NCBI GenBank assembly: GCA_002943765.1
Contig: PQWQ01000011.1
Location: 1,612,001-1,676,000 of the forward strand
Direction: 5' to 3'
Origin: Psoroptes ovis
Lineage: Eukaryota; Arthropoda; Arachnida; Sarcoptiformes; Psoroptidae
DNA: 64,000 nucleotides
Under the pieces are notes generated by a model. It saw only the letters and a program-made list of their open reading frames with translations. It ran no database searches and was not told the origin of the DNA. Position 1 is the first letter of the stretch; every line of letters starts with the position of its first letter. The translations under genes and the position numbers were made by a program. Positions 47,049 to 58,009 of the stretch are shown here, piece by piece.

Positions 47049-48730
47049 TCATTAATGAGTATAATGATTTATATTAAATTTAAAATTTTGAAATTTAATA
47101 TAAATATCAAACACAAAATGAATGAGTATCGATGTATGGTATGGTCATTCATTCATTCATTCATTCATTCAATTGATTCAATTGATTCAAAATGATGAGA
47201 AAATTGAATGAGAAATCAAAAATTGAACATTTGAAAAATGGTCAAAATGGAAAAAAATTCAAAGACTTCCTTGAATTCAAATTGAAATTATTTCATTTAT
47301 TTTTATTTTTTCGAGAAAATAATAATAAAGAAAGCAGCCTTTTCGCATATAATATTCGAAAAATTAACAATCAATTTCCGTTATTTGCTTAAATTTCATT
47401 TGATTTGATTATTATTATCATACAACCATCTGAAAGTGTACACACACACGAAAATCCAATTTGTTCAATTCAAATCCAATTCAATCCGCAACCGATTGTG
47501 TGGTTACCATTTGTGATTAAACTAAAATATTTGCTCAAAATTTACCATTAAATTTATTGAGAAAATCAAAGTTTCAAATCGAGCATTTTTCTGTTTTTTT
47601 TTTCCAAAAAATAATTCAAACAATTATCCTTGAAAGGTTTTTTTCAAAATGCAACAGGTGAAAATAAATGATGATAATAAATCTTTAGATTATAGTTTTT
47701 GTTAGTGAGTAATTGTTGTTGTTGTTACCATTTGAAATTTGATTTAAAATTTGCAATTCTTGATTTTCAATTTTTTAAATCATATTTTTCTGATAATTAA
47801 AATAATTAATAAATTAATTGATTTAATTTATTTTTTTCAAATAATTCGTGTGTTTTGAATGCTTTCACACTGACAAAAATCACAAGTTCAATGTCATGGG
47901 ATGAAATTTTATTTTATTTTTTTATGAAATTTCATTTCATTTATTCGAAGAATTTCCAATTTTCAAAATTCAATTTTTATTTTATTTATTTGTTTTTCTC
48001 ATAGAATGATCTCATACATAATGAATGATTTGAATTTTTTTTCAATTCGAAAGAATTTGTGATTTTAGAAATCAATCAGTTAAATTTCAAAGGAATTTGT
48101 GTAAGAATTCAAGGCAAGAATTTGAATTTTTTCCCCTCAAATCTTTCCCCCCAAATATTTCCCAAGTCGGAGATTGCATCGATGTTTGCCTGAAGATAAT
48201 AAAACAATAAAATTCACCTGGAAATTTAAATAATTTGAATTATTTAAATTTAAATTATTTAAATTTTAAAAAAATGAAATGGAAAGAATTTTTCCAATTT
48301 CACATCATGTTACGTCAATTTTCAATATTGGACAAAGATGATGACAGGACTGATTGATTTGAATTTGTTTGATTTAAATGTTTATTATTATTTTGTATTT
48401 AAATTTTTAAGATTGATTGATTTGAATTGACTGATTGATTTGAATTATTCAGTGCTAAAATTATTTACCAACTACCTGTCATTTTTTTTTCATTCGGAAA
48501 AGCATTGCACTCAAAGTAAATAAATCAACGGCAATCAACAGGTGTTTTTTTTTTTGATTGAAAATTTATATTCTTAAGGCCAATAACGTCAATCAAGTGT
48601 TTTAATATGACGCCATTTAAAATGAATGATTGGTAAAATTTTTTTTGGACGAAATTCAATTTATTTAAAATAAATTTTTTCTTTGTAAAAAATGGATAAA
48701 TAATTATAATAATTCAAAATTTACATTTTA

Positions 48731-51074
48731 TTATTCAGTATTGTTTGATGATTTAGTACCTTCGATTATGCGGTCCAATTCAGCTTGTACATCACGTGAA
48801 CGTAATGATTCAGCAGCAGTCGACGATGCTGAACTTGGTGTCGATGATTGATTATTGCGGCCGGATAAATTTCCACCACCAGAGGCGTTCAAACTTCCAC
48901 CGGATCCACCGACTGATTTTCGACTTAATAATGAATTGAAAAATGTTTGCAAAACACGTTCACCACCGGGTGATCCTTTACCGGATGCATCCAAAAATGC
49001 AGCTGCAGCAGCTGGACTAGCACTATGACTTGATGGTGTTTGATGTGCTTGTCTACGATCAGATTTACCGCTGCCTGAGCCAGCTCCACTTGTATTACCG
49101 ACTGGTGTCGAAGTATTGGATGACGATGATTGATTTCCAGTCGATTGTCCGCGTAAAGGCTTTGATTGAGTCAGGGAAAATTTCAAATCACCAAATCAGA
49201 ATAATTGATCCTTTGAAAAAATGAAAAATATTTACCGTTGATGACATATTGGATGGAACTTGTTGATTCAATTGTGTTCGTAATTTCATCAAAAAAATTT
49301 GATCATCTTCGGCTACGATCTCATTTTCTTTCATTGTTGGCTTTAAAATTTGAATAAAAAATATGAAAATTAATATATTTGAAATAAATGAAACTTTTCA
49401 AAAGAAATTATAATCATTAAACGTCAGTGTTTCCCAATTTTTTCAACATAGAAACTTTCAGGAGAACGAAAATATTAAAGTATTACATCATTCTATCGAA
49501 AATCAAAGATTCATTTTAAAAAATACAAATCAAATTCTTACATTGACATTATGCGGTTGCACGATAACATCATTGAAATTGTCATCAGGTGAAAATGATT
49601 GAATATTATCATATAGAATGGAAATTTTCTTTTCATTATCCCAACCTGATGGTCTATTTTCAATTGAAAAATATTAATATTAATCAATTTCAATATTTTA
49701 AAATCACAATGCTTACATAAAGACCGCATCTTTCTCGACGACCAATGCTGGTGTCTTGAATTTTAAACCATAAATACGATGTACAAGATATTTATATAAT
49801 AAATCACAATTTTTGTTAATTTTTGCCGAAACATACATCAAAGCTGCACCATCTACATTGATTAAAAACATTAATTAATAGAGCTTAAGGGACTCTTTCA
49901 AAAAAATAATTAATCATCAAATTCGAATCAGATTTTTAACAATTTTAAATCAAAGGATTTCATATGAGGTCTGTAGCAAGTTAATCAAATATCATCCCAT
50001 TTTGACTAGTCAACCGATAATGAAAATTTAAGCACCAAAAACACTTACATTGTAAACAAAATTTTCGTGCATATTGTTGTATGAAATCAAAATGTTCTTC
50101 ACGAAATTCGTAATCTTTTTCCAGTGTTGACATATAATCAGTTTTCGTAATTGCAACAACAATATCCAGGCCAAGATTATGTGATAATACATCAGGTGGT
50201 AATGGATCACGTTCTGGTTCTAAATTTTCCAATTGTACACCACCATTATTAGTGACAGTGTTAGTGTTTGACAATGCTGTAAGATCTAAACCATTTTGTG
50301 ATCTACGCATCGATGTCAATCCTTCGATTTCATCACCAGGTGAAATGTAATCTTGAAACCTTCGGGCATCTAATTTAGGGATTTAAAAAAAATGAAATAT
50401 TATTAGTATCATAAGAATAAGGAGACAATTCATTATTTAATATTAAGAATGATTCAGTTTTTACGGATTTATATCATTGAAATAAATTCATGACAGGTCT
50501 GTGTAAAATAATTCATCATTTCAAATTGATAGAATTTTGAATTTTATTGAATTTAAGACTTACTTCTTTCTTGATATTCTCGGAATTTCTTCGGATCTAA
50601 ATTTAAATTTTGCACATGTTTTTGCAGACAATTCATCCAATACTGTAATGAATTCATCATTTCCCACGGCTTAGTCATCGAGCAAACAACCAATACGGTT
50701 GTATCTTCAAAATTATCCTTGTTCAATGCAAAACGTAATAATTGTGATTTCCAATTATAATTTCCATCCAATATCCAAACACCACATTGTGTTTGTTCAT
50801 CACGATATTCATCACGTACCATTAGATAATGATATTCTAAACCAGAACCTTTGCAAGTGGTATCGATACCTTGCATTTTAGCAATAAGTGATGATTTACC
50901 GGAATCATTATCACCAAGTACAAGTATTGATTTATTTGATGGTAATTTATTTGTTGCTGTTTGTTGTACTTGTTTCAATATGGATGACCATATATCACGA
51001 TCATTTTGTTCAATTGAATTATCATTTACATTTGATGATAGTGAGTTGTGAGCACTAGTACGATATGGTGCCAT
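48731..51074 (-). CDS. DYNC1LI1: Cytoplasmic dynein 1 light intermediate chain, 6 exons
   Basis: Exons 50564-51074, 50049-50369, 49717-49852, 49542-49653, 49236-49340 and 48731-49159 join into 537 aa (human LIC1 523). P-loop GDNDSGKSS near residue 50, then GLEYHYLMVRDEYRD, CSMTKPWEMMNSL, the exon 2 start RRFQDYISPGDE, HNLGLDIVVAITKTDYMS, FIQQYARKFCLQYGAALMYVS and EKDAVFIPSGWDNEKKI. The tail carries GERVLQTFFNSLLSRK and a final helix VQAELDRIIEG, the sites where LIC binds cargo adaptors. LIC links dynein to adaptors for retrograde transport. The last splice must use the AG before CCTTTACG (49159), because an in-frame TGA lies before it if the earlier AG is used. The ATG at 51072-51074 is the first in frame. 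Confidence 0.95.
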
Positions 51075-51544
51075 GTGTGAATGGTGTGCACAACTATTTA
51101 TAGTCGAAAAAAAGCGTGTGATCAAAGACAGTGACTGGAATCGGAACTTTGGTTATAAACACACGTGGCATTCAACAACAACATTAGATATATGAATGAC
51201 TTCAATCTTTGAAGTAATGGCTTTTTATATTATCAAAATTATATTCAACGTTACTTGACCATTAAATAATCAGAATTTTATATAATTTCGATTTAATTTC
51301 ACTTGAAAATAGTTTAATCAAAACATAGGCGTTGGATTATGGGGAAAAACTTATGCTCATTAAATTAAAAGGTAAATTATCGATTAAATCGATAATTTCG
51401 TTCGTCAAGATTTCTGCATATTTTGCTACATGTTTCATGTTTTTTAATTTAAATTGGAGATAATGGGTTAAATAATTTTTTTTATATTCAAGTGCAATAA
51501 ATCATTCAATTCAAAACACTCTTCGTTGATAATAATATTTATAA
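51075..51544. promoter_or_regulatory. Divergent promoter (dynein LIC / carnitine acyltransferase)
   Basis: 470 bp between divergent start codons. A minus-strand CTATAAATAG at about 51092-51101 is too close to the dynein LIC ATG to act as its TATA box unless translation starts elsewhere. Confidence 0.45.
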
Positions 51545-53784
51545 ATGAAAATAATGACAATTAAAAAATTAATTTCAAATACAAAATTAATAACTCATTT
51601 CAATTATTGTAATCGTTTTCTGTCATCATCATCATCATCTGGTGGCAATGGAATTGATGATACTATCATTCAATCACAGCATCAACAACAACAACAACAA
51701 CAAAAATCACCGACAAATAATAATCAAAACTCATCGATAAAATTTCAAAACATTTTAAATTATTTAGAAAAATCAATACCATTATTTATTGATGATTATA
51801 ATATTGAAGAATATAAAGAATTCAATCGAGCCATTAATCATGTTCGTCAATGTTTTAATACATCACCAGAAATGTCTAAATTTATGGATACGAAAATTAA
51901 CGATGATAATAATTTGAATACGGATTTGAAAAATTTTCTACGTGATCGCTATCTTTATAGCCGTTCATCAATATTAACTGATGGATCATTATCATGCCTG
52001 ATGTATCCTGATCTAGGCCTTTGCAATAAGATTTTACCTGAAAAATTTCTGCTTGATTTTATTGTCGCAAGCATTCTAGGGACATTAGATTATTTGGATA
52101 ATAATGAAAATTTACAATATTCTCGTACACCATCATTAGGACGTGATTATATTGAAGATGTTTCGATTGCTCATTCCGAACCGAAAACAAATTACATTAC
52201 AATATCATATGATTGGAATTATTATTTAATCGATTTAGATCAATTTGAAAATACATATCAAGCATTGTGGCAAATTCTAAAATTTCTGTTTGAATCATCC
52301 AAAACAATAACCAAATTAAAAAATCCATATCCAATGGGTGTATTGTCAACATTGCCACGAAATGATTGTATGTATGGTTATAAATTTTTAAATGAAATTG
52401 ATTTACAAAAAATAAGACAATCAAAATTATTGATTTCGATTGAAAAATTTGAAATATTCTTTCAACAAAATCACCAACAACAACTAAGTGATGAATATGA
52501 GAGCAATAATAATCGTTTTGAACGTGATCATCGTTTGAGTTTAATGGCAAAACAATTATTATTATCAAATCAAGAAAATATTGGTAATCGTTGGTATGAT
52601 AAATCAATACAAATGATATTTGTATTGAATAAAAATCTGGATCAATTATATTCACATGGTTTGTGTTTTGAGCAATCACATGCAAAAATTGAATCAATTC
52701 TACAACTCATGGATCATTCGATTAAATTTCTGACAAAATTCAAGGTATTCAAGGATTTTTTTTTTGAAATTTGAAATGCTAATTTGTTCAAATTTTCAAT
52801 CGTAGCCAAAACCGAATGATGAAACAAAATCATATGACATTCAATTCAAGAAATTACAGCTATTTGATTCGTCATCTAAACGATTAACCGAAATCATCAA
52901 TCAAGCAACCAATCATTTTGCAATGGAAAAATATTTGAATATAACTTCGAATAAATATTTCCAATTGTCCATGTTACAATTCAATGATTATGGATTGAAT
53001 TTATTAGAAAATGAATTCGCTATTTGTTCGGATGATTGGATACAAATAGCATTTAATATGACAATGTATAAAATGACCGGACAAATACGGCCTTGTTATC
53101 AAAGATTTTTACCAAATGGTGGCGATAATGATCATGATGCTATCGGTTCACAATGGTTTCAATGTATGAACAATGAAATGTTGGAATATTTCAACGATAG
53201 TAGTGATCGACAAAAATTATTATTAGCATTAGAATCGATGAAATTTCATCGTAAAATATTGATGAATCATTGTGATGAAAATAATAGTGAGACATTATCA
53301 TCAACAAAAGAATCAAATCTTAACAACATTGAATCACTTCTTCTAGGTATGTTTGTTATATTTTTTTAAATTTTTTGAATTCATTTCATTCAAATAATAA
53401 ATTTCTTCGATGGCTATAGTCTATCAAAATTTAGGAAAATTCCCATTCGGTAATGAATTGAATAAATATTATCCAGAATTAGCCAACAATATCGAATTAT
53501 TATTCAAATTAAAATCATTAAAACGGCTACGCAGATCAACGATACAAATCACGACATTGAAACCGGCACAAAATTATTATGATTGGCATTTAGTGATGAA
53601 TGGTCATCCATATTATGATCATCGTATTAATTTGACAGCACATTTAGCCTTGGATCAAATACATTTTACATTGACAATGTTACGCTGTAATAATGATCAA
53701 CTGCTACGTACGATTAATATTGATAAAATTTTATATGAGCTAGAACAATCATTGAAAAAATTAAAATTTATATTTCAAAGTTGA
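51545..53784 (+). CDS. Diverged carnitine O-acyltransferase family protein, 3 exons
   Basis: Exons 51545-52744, 52806-53346 and 53420-53784 join into 701 aa. The N-terminus is basic/Ser-rich, possibly a mitochondrial leader, followed by a poly-Gln tract. Family blocks in order: NPYPMGVLSTLPRNDCMYGY (RN-x-W region), GNRWYDKSIQMIFVLN, then the active-site region CFEQSHAKIESILQLMDHSI with candidate catalytic His about 379, matching the E-H-A of carnitine acetyltransferase. After that, the carnitine-binding Y-E-S/T-A-S and F-x-x-GRT-(D/E)-x-IR block reads RPCYQRFLPNGGDNDHDAIG, and the C-terminal S-T-S and GYG-CY motifs are not found. So the fold and His are kept but substrate-site motifs are not. 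Nearest known type CRAT. It may act on another acyl acceptor or be inactive. Confidence 0.8.
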
Positions 53785-53912
53785 AATTTTCGATTAATTT
53801 TTGTTTTTTACATTGAAGAAACTTTACAATTAAAATGTGATCAATAAAAATAACCTCATAACAATAATTTGAATTTTTGAAAATTTCATCAAAAAACGAA
53901 AAAATTGTGATC

Positions 53913-54016
53913 TGGAGATGGAGGGGTTTGAACCCTCGACCTTATACAAATGTGCGATCAGACTCGAAAATGCCAATCGTTGCAAAGCACACGCTCTACC
54001 ACTGAGCTACATCCCC
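53913..54016 (-). tRNA. trnA-TGC: tRNA-Ala (anticodon TGC) with a 32-nt intron
   Basis: On the minus strand the 5' half (53981-54016) starts GGGGATGTAGCTCAGTGGTA and ends TTTGCA; the 3' half (53913-53948) starts TGTATAAGG and ends CATCTCC plus A. Acceptor stem GGGGATG/CATCTCC has one G-T pair; D-arm box A TAGCTCAGTGG; anticodon stem TGTGC/GTATA; T-arm GAGGG TTCAAAC CCCTC. The acceptor G3-T70 wobble pair is the alanine identity element. The intron (53949-53980) sits after position 37, the canonical site for tRNA introns. Introns are common in animal tRNA-Tyr, Leu-CAA, Ile-TAT and Arg-TCT but not typical in tRNA-Ala. Confidence 0.93.
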
Positions 54017-54583
54017 ATTGACGTTACCAAAAGTGGGTCAAATTAACATCTGAGGCTGAGGGTTTAAAAAAGAAAATGATTAAAACACGAATCAGCTGAG
54101 CAAACAAAAAAAAATTCCAAAAATTCACCAAATCAAATCATCATGGTAACAAATGGCTGAATTAATTAATGATAATTATTAAAATATTTATTTATTCATT
54201 TATTTAATTATAAAATCAATATCATTTCGAATAAAATCGAAATCACATATCATTTCATTGAATGAAATATTTGATATTTTTAAAATTAGAATAGAAATAT
54301 GATTAAAATAAAAATAAAAAGAGATATGATACAAATATCAAATCAATCTATATATGTATTTGATATTTTTCGTAGTAGAATTTGATTGAAAATATAATAT
54401 GCGAGTGTATGGAGACCAATATTTTATGAAAATTATCGAAGTTTTTTCCATTTGAATATTTGCCAATATTTTTCAAAGTTTTTGCATAATTTGCATAATT
54501 ATTATTATAAACATCTGTAGCCTTTGAATTTTATATTTTTAAGCCATAAATATTTTGATTATTTGATTAAGGTATAACCATGA
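54017..54583. other. Gene-free stretch between tRNA-Ala and LITAF-like gene
   Basis: AT-rich; nothing recognised apart from the expected upstream region of the tRNA (transcribed from internal boxes) and the LITAF-like 3' end. Confidence 0.6.
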
Positions 54584-55287
54584 TCAACGAAAACGGAAAC
54601 GTTCATGTGATCCTAAATATTTTTTACATTTTGGACAATAATGTAATATATCACGTGAACAATCGGTACAGAATGGAATCAAACAACATCCAAAACAACA
54701 GCTAATGGAAAATGATAGAATTTCAATTAGAATTTTTATTTTTGACAAGTTTATTTTTATTCGAGAGATAATTGAGTAAATTTGGATTAATTTTTTGGTC
54801 GAATATTTCAAAAACATACCCAATGAAACAAAGGCCAGCACATGCAAGCCATGTACAGAAATTTGATCTTGGTTGTGTTGATGTTTTAATGTCTTCATGA
54901 CAAAAAAAACATTTCATATTGATTGCTTTGGATGGAAATTTATCCATAATTACTGTGGCTAGAGATTTATTCAGGGAAAAATGTTGTAAAATGAATATTA
55001 TTATTAATATAATAATAATGTATAATAATTCTGGTTGATTTCATCATCATTTGCCATTTCTTACCATTTGATGTTGGTTGTTGTGTAACGACCATTGGTT
55101 GCGATGGTTGTGGTGGTTGTGTTCCATAATTTGGTCCCATACTATATGGTGGTGGCGGTTGTTGATGATATGATGGTGCATATGGTGGTTGTGGATCGTA
55201 GGGATTTTTTTGATTTTGATCATCCAAAACAAAACCAGGAGCACTTGGAGCTGGAGCATCTCCAGAGATGTTCGGGTACATACTCAT
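54584..55287 (-). CDS. LITAF: LITAF-domain membrane protein, 3 exons
   Basis: Exons 55065-55287, 54820-54958 and 54584-54701, GT-AG introns of 106 and 118 nt, 159 aa (human LITAF 161). The N-terminus is Pro/Tyr/Gln-rich with PPPPY and PPYAPSY, candidate PPxY sites for Nedd4-type ubiquitin ligases. The LITAF domain starts MKCFFCHEDIKTSTQP (first C-x2-C knuckle), runs through an amphipathic membrane-inserting stretch (TWLACAGLCFIGCCFGCCLI) and ends HYCPKCKKYLG (second knuckle, HxCPxC). The domain is a zinc-linked monotopic membrane anchor on late endosomes and lysosomes. Two introns split the domain and upstream tail exactly where the frame needs it. Family paralogues (CDIP1-like) cannot be excluded. 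Confidence 0.93.
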
Positions 55288-56529
55288 TTTTGATTGATGA
55301 ATGTGACGATGTTATTGATTTAAATATAGAAATATTTATACAGAAAAATAAAATCGAAAATATTAAGATTCTTAAATTTTAAAATCGAATTTAAAAACGA
55401 AAATCTATAGTCTTCACGTAACAAAATTGAAAATTAAATGTTGATTAAACGTTGAATCAAATGGTGGTGACTCATTCGTAGAAAAGTATCTGGAAAAAAT
55501 ATCCTGTAAATTGCAACAACAATAAACAATCAAACAAATAAACAACGGACGTTATTGTATATCTGATATAAAATGTTGATGTTTCGAATCAATGACGAAA
55601 TTGTGGCAGTATTTTTGCTATCAACGTTTGCTTCACTCATTCACAGCAGCAAATCGGAGAGAAAATGAGAGAAAAATGCATAAATTTCAATTTCAAATAA
55701 TCATCATCATCAAACACAAAATCGAAAATTTTAAAGAGAGAAATGAAATTTGCCAAACTTTCTAGGTCGATTATCATTGATTTTCTATGGCTGATTAATA
55801 TCATAAATTTTTTGAAGAAATCTTTTGATAATTTTTCAAAAATACATTCATTTAACAGAAATACGATGACCAATATGGCTAATTGAAACCAGAACTTTGA
55901 TGATCGAAAGGGCTTTGATGGTCAAAAATGAATTTTCAAATTTGTCCAGAAAAATTTCTTATTTGCTTGGCTGGAAGGGACTTTTCACGAGAAATAAATA
56001 AGAAAATTCTTGTTAAAATGTTCTTAAAGGGGCTTTGAAGGCTTCGAACACCAATTTTCTATGTATTTGAAGCTCGAAAATGTTGAATATTTTCGAAGAT
56101 ATTCGTATATTTTGCCGTGATTAAAACTTAGAACACAAACCGAATCGTCGTATGACTCTTTGATGCTTGCTGTTCACTTGCTGCGTTGTGGTTGTTGTTG
56201 GTATTATCACAATCAGAGACTAAAGAAATTGAAAAAATGAAAATATTCATGCTATGAACAGCCAAACAAATGATTTAGGATTTCTTGTTCTTTGTTGTGG
56301 TGTGTGTGTTGTACATTATAAGCAGACATTGAATATTTCATTTGTATTTGTTTATATTTAATTTCGTATGAAGTATTTTATACGATTATGATCATATAAA
56401 CATTGGTTTGATTCGCTGTTTCTACGAACACAGAAACACCAAAAAACCAAAAACAAATGTTGAATTTTCTGCAGAAAATTTTTGATAATTTAATAGCACA
56501 CAGAAGATATATAATACCATGACAAATAG

Positions 56530-56608
56530 TAGGTTGTCCGAAAAGTTCTTGCCGATTTTCCAATTATTTTCTACGATATAACCGGCAAAAACTTTTAGGA
56601 CAACCTAA
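56530..56608. mobile_element. Palindromic mariner-type MITE, copy 11
   Basis: GTAGGTTGTCCGAAAAGTTC at the left and AACTTTTAGGACAACCTAA at the right, followed by TA; loop TTTCTACGATATAACC. Stem of more than 30 bp. Confidence 0.88.
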
Positions 56609-56638
56609 TATATTTTATATATAAGCAATTATCAAAAA

Positions 56639-56898
56639 TCTGAAAGCTAAAGAAGACGAAGGGGCAAAAACGGGAAAATTCTGAAGAATAATAATTTGCC
56701 ATATTTCTTAAGGTTTGGTTTGGCTGGGGTTTGCTTCCAGGGTTTGTTTGCCGAGTTTGCTGATTCTGGCTGTATTTGTTCTTCTTCTTCGGAGACGTCA
56801 TCAACAACTTTGAAATAATAAGAACCATTATTCTGAGAATTACACACAGAAAATCTGAAGAAATTTCGGTGATCGACAGCAACAATATCATTGGCTGT
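56639..56898 (-). CDS. Possible orphan exon
   Basis: Downstream of an acceptor-like TTTTGATTACAG ending at 56899, a frame reads ANDIVAVDHRNFFRF, then GSYYFKVVDDVSEEEEQIQP and a basic KPWKQTPAKPNLKKYGK, before a hydrophobic end. The acidic-then-basic composition and higher GC content differ from chance frames nearby. No start codon, partner exon or family was found, so it may be a decayed fragment. Confidence 0.25.
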
Positions 56899-58009
56899 AA
56901 TCAAAATAAATGATTCAAATTTAAAACTTGATACATTTGAAACATTTAGCGCCAACTATGATCGATGATTGTTACTAAATTGTAGCATCTTTGAATTATT
57001 TTATTAGATTTGATATATTTTTGGCCAAGATTTTTGTTTTTTGTTTTTTAGAGGAGATATCAAAGAGATGTGATTCATGCATGTTTTAAAACAAAACAAA
57101 TGAACTGCTGCCGCGTCTATAAGGCTTATACCATCACACACACACATTGACTTCCATTTGAATCAAGTTTAAAGTGTGGAAAACAAAATGTTCAAGTGTT
57201 AAACTTGTATTCGTGTTTGCCGGTGATAATGATGATGATGATCATGATGGTGATCATGATAAAATGAGTGTGGTTCGATCAATCAATGAATGACTGCTTG
57301 TATTTGTTTTATTATTATTAGTTCAAATGTTCATTTGAACATTGTTTCAACTATGAATAATTTGAATTAAAGTTCAACTTTTGTTTAAAACATTGAAAGC
57401 ATTGAATTGCAAAGCTATAGCTATATTATACATTTGAAAAAAAGTATTTGAAATTTTAATTTTTTGACATTTATTAAATTCTAATGTATACATTTCCATA
57501 GCTGTCATCAAATAGTTTTTCGGTTTGTTTTATTCGTTTCTTTAATTTTCTTCTAGTTTATTCGTCATTAGACATGTTATTTCAATTATCTTTCTTTAAT
57601 TTAATACAAGTTTCTTGAATGAATGACATTTCTTTCAATTTCAATACGTGTAGTAATAAATAGATAATTTGAATTGAGTTGACATTATCATTATCCGTTC
57701 ATTATTTGAATTGAATTAAGTTCAAAAAATAAATAAATTATAATTCATATCAAATTCATAATTAACAAGGTCTTCCTGTCCTTGAATCGCCATTGAATCA
57801 TCTACTTTTATTTATTAAAATTCTCATATCAATCAATTTTATCAATCATTTCCTTTTAAAATAATCATCATTTGTTTAAAATTTGATATTGTATTCATTC
57901 ATTCATTCATTTTTTCTCCATCAATCAGAATTCATTTTTGTCCAAATAAAAAACCAAAGTTTCCAATCCAAAGTTCATTACAATCAAAACCAAATTAAAT
58001 CATCATTAA

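Larger units (their letters stand above)
42233..48730. other. 6.5-kb region without a firm gene
   Basis: AT-rich, with MITE copies 9 and 10, an inverted-repeat element (46930-47048), a 15-bp tandem repeat (45979-46022) and several simple repeats (GATGAT about 43000, GAAT about 43030, CATT about 47150). A short first-exon-like piece, MVHCHCQ, starts at ATG 43196 and ends at a GTAAAT donor at 43218, but I found no convincing second exon. Confidence 0.5.
55288..58009. other. Intergenic region between LITAF-like gene and glycogen synthase
   Basis: Holds one MITE (56530-56608) and a possible orphan exon (56639-56898, entered separately). GAT microsatellite at about 57228-57245. No other gene seen. 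Confidence 0.55.

Noticed and set aside
47192..47392. 66-codon plus-strand frame
   Set aside because: Lys/Phe/Asn-rich chance frame with no splice or domain support.
51092..51101. CTATAAATAG as TATA box of the dynein light intermediate chain gene
   Set aside because: Only about 20-30 bp before the only plausible ATG, so transcription would start at or after the start codon.
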